NCBI GenBank assembly: GCA_012033095.1
Contig: JAAUPO010000154.1
Location: 1-6,189, forward strand
Reading direction: 5' to 3'
Length of the DNA stretch: 6,189 nucleotides
Origin: Synechococcaceae cyanobacterium RL_1_2
GTDB taxonomy: Bacteria; Cyanobacteriota; Cyanobacteriia; Cyanobacteriales; JAAUPO01
The notes under the pieces were generated by a model, which was given only the letters and a program-made list of their open reading frames with translations, was not told the DNA's origin and searched no databases. Below are positions 1 through 3,623 of the stretch, piece after piece; position 1 is the first letter of the stretch, and each line of letters starts with the position of its first letter. A program made the translations under genes and the position numbers.

Positions 1-15
1 CTAGATTTATCTTTC

Positions 16-160
16 CTTAGTGGCGCAGAAAAGTCCTGAAACCCGCTAAACTCGTTGTTTTCAAAAATGGAAATTATCAGATTTTTAACGACAGTTAAGG
101 CTTTTGACTTATAGTACATTTGTTCGTTTTCGATTCGAAAAAGTTTTCTGCACCACCAAG
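16..160. mobile_element. MITE-like element, 145 bp, with terminal inverted repeats and target duplication
   Basis: The left end (16-32, CTTAGTGGCGCAGAAAA) and the reverse complement of the right end (144-160, CTTGGTGGTGCAGAAAA) match at 15 of 17 positions. The element is flanked by a direct repeat TTATCTTTC at 7-15 and 162-170, directly on the left and one base away on the right, as expected for a 9-10 bp target-site duplication. It is far too short for a transposase, so it would be a non-autonomous element moved in trans. A minus-strand frame stays open from position 158 through the left edge of the window (ATG at 119), crossing the element, but it shows no recognisable family. The parent insertion-sequence family is not identifiable from this window. 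It lies downstream of the AsmA-like gene and breaks nothing visible. Confidence 0.72.
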
Positions 161-223
161 CTTATCTTTCAATATACTCAATTTTCACAAGCTATTTAGG
201 ATTGCTATATTAAAGAGCTTTCC

Positions 224-921
224 CTAGGAAGCTAGCAATAATTGTGCGAAATTTAGAATTGCATCAATGATCAAATAACCTACTATTTGCGTATTTTCCC
301 CAAGCCAGGCCGTAACTTCTGTATTGACGCGATCCTCAAGGACTAAACGTATCTCCTCTTGATAATTACTATGGTCTAAATTAGTCAAAATAATATCATT
401 AACGACAAAACTTTTACTGCCCAAAATTGGTAAATTAACGGCAACTTCAATGCCAGTAATAGTTAAATTTTCAATAAAAAATCTTTATTATGGGATTTTT
501 TTTGATCCTGGTTTTTGAATTTTGGTTGCTGGGAAAGCATTTGCTCCAGGTTAATCGATGGAGGAAGATACTTAATATCAAAATTAAGCTTAACTCCCTC
601 AATAGTTAAGCTACTAATTTCAGTTTGCTCTTGGGAAGTTAAATTTTTAGAACTAATTTCCAAGTTGGAAATATAAGCTAGATTTTCACTTTCGTAATTA
701 GGATCATTTTTAATAATGCAGTTTTGAATGAGCGTTCTACTACTAAATAAGCTACTATCAACAACCTCACATTCAGTGTCAGTTCCTAATCTAACTTCAA
801 TACTTTCTTCGAAATATGCCTTGATGGATTGATCTCGGTAATTATCAAAAAATACCCCTCCAATCCCTATCAATACTAATCCACATAGCCCTCCCCCTAA
901 AGCCAAATATTTTTTATTCAT
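224..921 (-). CDS. AsmA/DUF748-like single-TM protein, frameshifted
   Basis: The first part (921 to about 478) begins at an ATG and encodes a basic N-terminus, one hydrophobic segment (about residues 6-26) and an extracytoplasmic-looking region. Its motifs, NDPNYES, ISNLEISSKNL, ISSLTIEGVKLNFD and INLEQML, resemble the beta-rich AsmA/DUF748 type of envelope protein. That frame stops at 463-465. The protein continues in another frame (ENLTITGIEVAVNLPILG, then GSKSFVVNDIILTNL) to the TAG at 224-226. One extra T in the minus-strand T run (476-481) joins the frames into about 232 residues. No strong Shine-Dalgarno is seen; a HIP1 octamer ends two bases before the ATG. The role is unknown; membrane-anchored lipid or envelope work is a family-level guess. 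The neighbours give no functional hint. The rejoining is well supported, the family call moderate. Confidence 0.6.
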
Positions 922-922
922 G

Positions 923-930
923 GCGATCGC
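923..930. repeat. HIP1 octamer GCGATCGC
   Basis: This is an exact copy of the highly iterated palindrome known to be over-represented in many cyanobacterial genomes. It abuts the start of the AsmA-like gene. Two more exact copies lie at 2000-2007 (fibrillin N-terminal region) and 2860-2867 (gamma-CA-like gene). These are the main compositional sign of a cyanobacterial source. Confidence 0.85.
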
Positions 931-953
931 TAAATACTCTGATTATGTTGATG

Positions 954-1010
954 AATTAGAATTAATTTGATTATTAATATCATTAAATAATATTAATTCA
1001 AATTCTAATT
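954..1010. repeat. AT-rich inverted repeat upstream of the AsmA-like gene
   Basis: AATTAGAATT at 954-963 is matched exactly by its reverse complement at 1001-1010. The pairing continues inward imperfectly past a 4-base bulge (TTTGA against TCAAA, then ATTAAT against ATTAAT), giving a long, almost pure A/T dyad. It lies 33 bp upstream of the AsmA-like start, so it may be an operator or a promoter-region cruciform. It could also be the remnant of a small repeat. No U-tract or GC stem makes it a terminator. Confidence 0.5.
974..1001 (-). promoter_or_regulatory. possible promoter of the AsmA-like gene
   Basis: On the minus strand TTGAAT (996-1001) and TATTAA (974-979) are separated by 16 bases and lie about 50 bp upstream of the ATG at 921. 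The match is moderate, and such hexamers are easy to find by chance in sequence this rich in A/T, so this is only a candidate. It falls inside the AT-rich inverted repeat. Confidence 0.22.
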
Positions 1011-1081
1011 TACCCGATGTGATCTTAATGTATATGTTTAACTTAATTAACATAAAAAGCAAATTAATCTTCGGAGAAAAC

Positions 1082-1270
1082 TCAAGCATAAACCGAATAA
1101 GTTGGCTTTACTTCCATCATATTAATGAGTTTAGCCATTGATAATGATTGATGGCATTGTTTGAGATCGAGATTGATTTCTAGGGCTACCAATGGATCTA
1201 ACCCCCATCCAGTGAGCTAGGGGGACATTTCAACTATCCTGGCCGGATAACGCCATCCTATCTCCTGATT
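1082..1270 (-). pseudogene. decayed coding remnant of unknown family
   Basis: Read on the minus strand, the frame entering after a TAA at 1271-1273 gives a protein-like sequence (GWRYPARIVEMSP). It meets one in-frame TAG at 1217-1219, then runs open for 44 codons (LTGWGLDPLVALEINLDLKQ, ending in MMEVKPTYSVYA) to a TGA at 1082-1084. The residue mix, with Trp, Pro, Met, Glu and Lys, looks more like former protein than like the AT-rich spacer around it. The upstream side ends at the 1277-1386 element, whose insertion may have severed it. No suitable ATG start or ribosome site is seen for the 44-codon part. I do not recognise the family; it could be a chance open frame. Confidence 0.3.
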
Positions 1271-1276
1271 TTACTT

Positions 1277-1386
1277 AGGACTTACGCACAAGCCCCCTAC
1301 ATCCCCAACGAGGGTGGACTTACTTGAACGATTATCCCCAAATACCCTGGTTTCCAGGAGAGAATCAAAATTTTTGCGTAAGTCCT
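1277..1386. mobile_element. small GGACTTACGCA-type element, 110 bp
   Basis: AGGACTTACGCA (1277-1288) and TGCGTAAGTCCT (1375-1386) form a perfect 12-bp terminal inverted repeat around about 86 bp with no coding capacity. The left end, including TT at 1275-1276 and roughly 20 bases inward (CCCCCTA-rich), closely matches the repeat that begins at 3448. I recall similar GGACTTACGC sequences as dispersed, transposon-derived repeats in cyanobacterial intergenic regions. No convincing target duplication is visible. Its right end stops two bases before the fibrillin stop codon, so the insertion leaves that gene's C-terminus intact. Confidence 0.7.
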
Positions 1387-1387
1387 C

Positions 1388-2028
1388 TCACTTAACTTTC
1401 GACAGCACAAAGAGACTGCCCTCCCCTCCTCGACCAATGCGAAAATTATGATCAAGGTAGGTAATATCCAAGTAAGGAATGCGCTGACCCCGTGGTAACT
1501 CTGGCACGGCTTTGACTAGGTTAAACCCCAACGCTGTTGTTTTGAGTAATTGCTCGGCCTTAAATTGTCTTTCGTTAAAACGCACATAAATTCTTTGATC
1601 GCTGAAGAGGGGATCGGCAGCCACCGCAAATTTAGCCCCTACCCGCACCAAACCAGCGGCCAAACCCCACGGATGACTAACTTGGGCCACATTGGCAAAG
1701 GATTGGGTAGCCACATCAATGATTTGTTGTACCGAACCAACGGTTAAACCTAGGGGTAAACCCGCAAGTCGTCTGATTTCCCTGGCGGTGCTGTAATGTA
1801 ATTGCCAACTACCATTAAGAAGATCGATCGCGGTGTCCAGGGGACGGGGGTTAGGGTTAAATACTTCCAAACGGGCCACTAACGCCAGTAATGCTTGGTT
1901 TAACTCTGGACTAACATCCAGATCGGTGAGGGGCCTATCTGGGGAAATGGCTTGTTGTTCGTACCATGGACGAAGTTTAGCAAAAATTCTTCTTTTAATG
2001 CGATCGCGGAATCTGTTACAGGAACCAT
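1388..2028 (-). CDS. PAP/fibrillin (plastoglobulin) family protein, frameshifted near the N-terminus
   Basis: The C-terminal 163 codons (1879-1388) carry fibrillin-family features. These are the ARLEVFNPNPRPL lead-in, LLNGSWQLHYSTAREI as the first lipocalin-like strand, and the closing YLDHNFRIGRGGEGSLFVL. An in-frame GTG at 1879 is the first standard start codon in this frame, but the frame stays open and protein-like upstream to 2044 (WYEQQAISPDRPLTDLDV, then SPELNQALLALV) without any ATG, GTG or TTG. A real-looking start, ATG at 2026-2028 (MVPVTDSAIALKEE), is in a different frame. One added base at the T5 run (1982-1986) or the A4 run (1993-1996) joins them into 213 residues. Fibrillins bind lipid at thylakoids and plastoglobule-like bodies. 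The Shine-Dalgarno is weak (GAG only). A terminator-like hairpin ends 31 bp upstream. Confidence 0.8.
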
Positions 2029-2058
2029 GGGGGATGCTCTCAACTCAATAAATGCCAT

Positions 2059-2104
2059 AAAAATAGCTACCGTCACCGTTAGTATAAACGGAGCAACAGT
2101 AGCT
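2059..2104 (-). terminator. intrinsic terminator after psbY (or leader attenuator of the fibrillin gene)
   Basis: In the minus-strand transcript, AGCUACUGU (2104-2096) pairs along all 9 bases with ACGGUAGCU (2073-2065), with one G-U wobble. Inside it CCGUU (2091-2087) pairs with AACGG (2080-2076) around a 6-base loop. AUUUUUA follows directly (2064-2058). This is a classic Rho-independent form. It lies 85 bases past the psbY stop and only 31 bases before the fibrillin ATG, so any fibrillin transcript starting further upstream must cross it. The plus-strand copy has no U-tract. Confidence 0.78.
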
Positions 2105-2188
2105 TGGTGGTTAGGGATGGTTATCTAGGTAATCAAGAGCAATCTAATGATCAATCCATTCACATAGATAAACAAGCCATAAATCCCA

Positions 2189-2323
2189 TTAGGCATTGGA
2201 AGACTCATTCAGTCTTTTCAAGAAGCCCTGGACTTGGGTGATGGCCACAGGAGCGATATTAAAAGCAGCCCAAGCAGCAGCAAGTCCGAGGGGAGCAAAG
2301 ACAAGAAGTAAACGAAAATCCAT
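2189..2323 (-). CDS. psbY: photosystem II protein PsbY
   Basis: This is a 44-residue peptide with one transmembrane helix (about residues 5-23, LLLVFAPLGLAAAWAAFNI) and a short amphipathic, charged tail (QVQGFLKRLNESS). The opening MDFRLLLVFAPL and the core AAAWAAFNI match the cyanobacterial PsbY pattern (MDWR...P.L.AA.WA..NI), and the length fits that family's roughly 40 residues. PsbY is a peripheral low-molecular-weight subunit of photosystem II near cytochrome b559. The ATG at 2321-2323 was chosen because family members begin MDWR/MDFR; a GGAG lies 13 bases upstream. The frame extends upstream to a TTG at 2407, but that start would overlap the promoter. It has its own promoter and terminator, so it is probably monocistronic. 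Confidence 0.9.
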   Translation of the reverse strand: MDFRLLLVFAPLGLAAAWAAFNIAPVAITQVQGFLKRLNESSNA

Positions 2324-2378
2324 AGCTACTAACTTTCTCCAGAGATGGTATTTATATTTGTTTGTTAAATTTGGTTTT

Positions 2379-2407
2379 ATTGTAGATTCTAGCCACTGTA
2401 GAGGCAA
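2379..2407 (-). promoter_or_regulatory. sigma-70-type promoter of psbY
   Basis: On the minus strand, TTGCCT (2402-2407) and TACAAT (2379-2384) are exactly 17 bases apart. They match the -35 consensus TTGACA at 4 of 6 positions and the -10 consensus TATAAT at 5 of 6. Transcription would start near 2371, giving an untranslated leader of just under 50 bases before the psbY ATG at 2323. This is the best promoter in the window. Confidence 0.65.
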
Positions 2408-2723
2408 GAAAATTATGTATTCTTTGCTATTACCTACTTGAAAGTTTAGCCAAACTTATTCAAAATTGCTTAGTATCGGACAAAAAATCAAAAACAGAAT
2501 GCTAATATCGGTTGTAAGATTTACTAGATAAGGCTTTTGGGCTTGTTAGGCTAAATCCTTGCAGGGAAAACATTGCAAGCTTTTTGTCCTAGTAGTTAGT
2601 CAAAATGGTTCAAAATTTAGTAGTCCGATACAAGTAAGGATTAGGAAGATTAAACCCCTTGATAATCAATTATCCTGGGTCTAAATATCCTCACACCTTT
2701 AGCACTACCCAAAATTGTATCGA
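2408..2723. other. non-coding spacer between psbY and the gamma-CA-like gene
   Basis: All six frames are closed by frequent stops. Besides the inverted-repeat segment, the spacer holds the palindrome GATAATCAATTATC (2661-2674), possibly an operator. It also holds an imperfect stem (GGGT..CTAAA against TTTAG-ACCC, about 2679-2712) a short way past the gamma-CA-like stop. Neither is followed by a U-tract on the minus strand, so no convincing terminator for the gamma-CA-like gene is seen. Confidence 0.5.
2473..2631. repeat. inverted-repeat-bounded segment in the psbY/gamma-CA spacer
   Basis: GTATCGGAC (2473-2481) is matched by its exact reverse complement GTCCGATAC (2623-2631), bounding 159 bp with no coding frame. 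A further GGACAAAAA-type end occurs inverted at 2580-2588, close in sequence to the bases just inside the left repeat. A small hairpin CTTGCA/TGCAAG lies at about 2560-2580. This may be another degenerate MITE, but no target duplication is evident and a 9-bp match could arise by chance. Confidence 0.35.
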
Positions 2724-3241
2724 TTAACTAAACCCCAGATCCTGACTTTTGCCGGCATGGGCTAGGGCTAATTGATGGTACTTACGGGCATGGTGGATCA
2801 AACCTTCTGCTTGATCATCAGGGATTTTTTTACTATTTTTGCCGGAATCCCCATCACCAGCGATCGCGGCGGCACATTTTTCGTCACCACTGCCCCAGCT
2901 CCAATGATACAGCCAGCCCCCACATTGACCCCATCTAACACGATCGCGCCGATCCCCACCAAAGAACCCCGACCAATATGGGCTGAATGAATTACTGCCC
3001 GATGGCCAATGGTAACAAAATCCTCCAACACCGTTGGTTTTCCAGGATCCCCATGGAAGATCGCCCCATCTTGAATATTGGCATACTCTCCTACTACAAT
3101 TTTTTCCACATCTGCCCGTAGGATGGCTCCATACCAAACACTACTCCCAATCCCAAGGGTTACATCCCCCAAAATGGTGGCATTGTCAGCAACAAAACTA
3201 GCTTGAATTAGATTGGGTTTAGGCCAAGGGAATTTAGTCAT
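2724..3241 (-). CDS. gamma carbonic anhydrase-like left-handed beta-helix protein, frameshifted near the C-terminus
   Basis: From the ATG at 3239-3241 the protein shows hexapeptide-repeat beta-helix coils (VADNATILGDVTLG, IGSSVWYGAILRADVEKI). It has the gamma-CA signature: R42 and D44, NIQDG, and three candidate zinc ligands H63, H80 and H85 (AIFHGD, TIGHRAVIH). The original frame ends at 2798 after MGIPAKIVKK plus seven unrelated residues. The natural C-terminal helix (PDDQAEGLIHHARKYHQLAL) continues in another frame to the TAA at 2724-2726. One more A in the minus-strand A7 run (2825-2831) joins them into 172 residues, a usual length for the stand-alone family. It lacks the RbcS-like repeats of carboxysomal CcmM, so it is not ccmM. 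Many such homologues (YrdA/PaaY/CamH type) have uncertain or weak hydratase activity; the substrate is unproven here. No clear Shine-Dalgarno is seen. Confidence 0.88.
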
Positions 3242-3447
3242 AACTGGAAAAAGAGGGTTTGTTTAAATCAAAGATGAACATTTAGGAGAAAAATTTTAAG
3301 CAAGTCTATTTAGTGGACTTTGCTGCAATGCAAGGTGAAAATTTTTAAAGAAGTATATGTAGCGAGATTTTAAAAACCGATCCATTTTTAAATTTATCCC
3401 TAAATTAACCAATGTCATTTAGAACATGGTTGAAAAGTATCAAATGT
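3242..3447. other. non-coding leader region upstream of the gamma-CA-like gene
   Basis: This is A/T-rich with no plausible coding frame on either strand. A short imperfect hairpin (GCAAGTC at 3300-3306 against GACTTTGC at 3315-3322, with one bulge) lies about 60 bp upstream of the gamma-CA-like ATG. The only promoter-like pair I could assemble on the minus strand (TTGCAT and TAAATA, 15-base spacer) is too weak to call. Confidence 0.4.
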
Positions 3448-3586
3448 TTAGGACTTACGCCCAAACCCCCTAAATCACCCAAATTTGGGGGACTTTATAA
3501 TAATTTCTCAGGAATTTCTCCCCCAGAATTGGGGGCCGGGGGGCTTTATAAATCAGTTCTTAAACTATTAACTGAAGTAAGAATTA
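3448..3586. repeat. degenerate GGACTTACGC-type repeat with GC-rich hairpins
   Basis: TTAGGACTTACGC at 3448-3460 is identical to 1275-1287, and the next 20 or so bases (CAA-CCCCCTA-ATC-CC-AA) remain close, so both belong to one family in the same orientation. The interior holds the palindrome CCCAAATTTGGG (3478-3489), a stem CCCCC/GGGGG (3520-3535), and a direct repeat of GGGGGxCTTTATAA (3487-3500 and 3539-3552). The right end near 3572-3586 is only a weak match to the expected inverted end, so the boundary there is uncertain. It lies downstream of the surface-protein stop codon and makes no convincing terminator. Confidence 0.55.
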
Positions 3587-3623
3587 ACGCTATTAAGCCT
3601 CTTTGCCCTTGAGCAACTTTACA

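Noticed and set aside
1..119. Minus-strand open frame starting at an ATG (117-119) and running off the window
   Set aside because: It lies almost wholly inside the 145-bp element, is only about 39 codons, resembles no family I know and has no ribosome site. It is better treated as incidental to the element.
1138..1160. GATAATGAT-like Fur box
   Set aside because: Only about one and a half hexamers fit, and no gene is suitably placed. It is probably chance in A/T-rich sequence.
1990..2000. Programmed -1 frameshifting in the fibrillin gene
   Set aside because: No canonical X-XXY-YYZ slippery heptamer in the right phase and no obvious downstream stimulator is present. Three homopolymer shifts nearby make a shared error source more likely.
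2189..2407. Longer psbY start at TTG 2407
   Set aside because: The extra 28 residues are unlike PsbY, and the start would overlap the -35 box. The ATG at 2323 gives the family's usual beginning and length.
2196..2441. Plus-strand open frame antisense to psbY
   Set aside because: It is the complement of psbY and its promoter, and the translation shows no family features.
2724..3241. Carboxysomal CcmM
   Set aside because: The protein ends after the gamma-CA-type domain and its helix, with no RbcS-like repeats and no ccm neighbours.
3412..3612. Plus-strand open frame of 66 codons
   Set aside because: It lies mostly over the GGACTTACGC-type repeat and its low-complexity Pro/Gly translation comes from the repeat hairpins.
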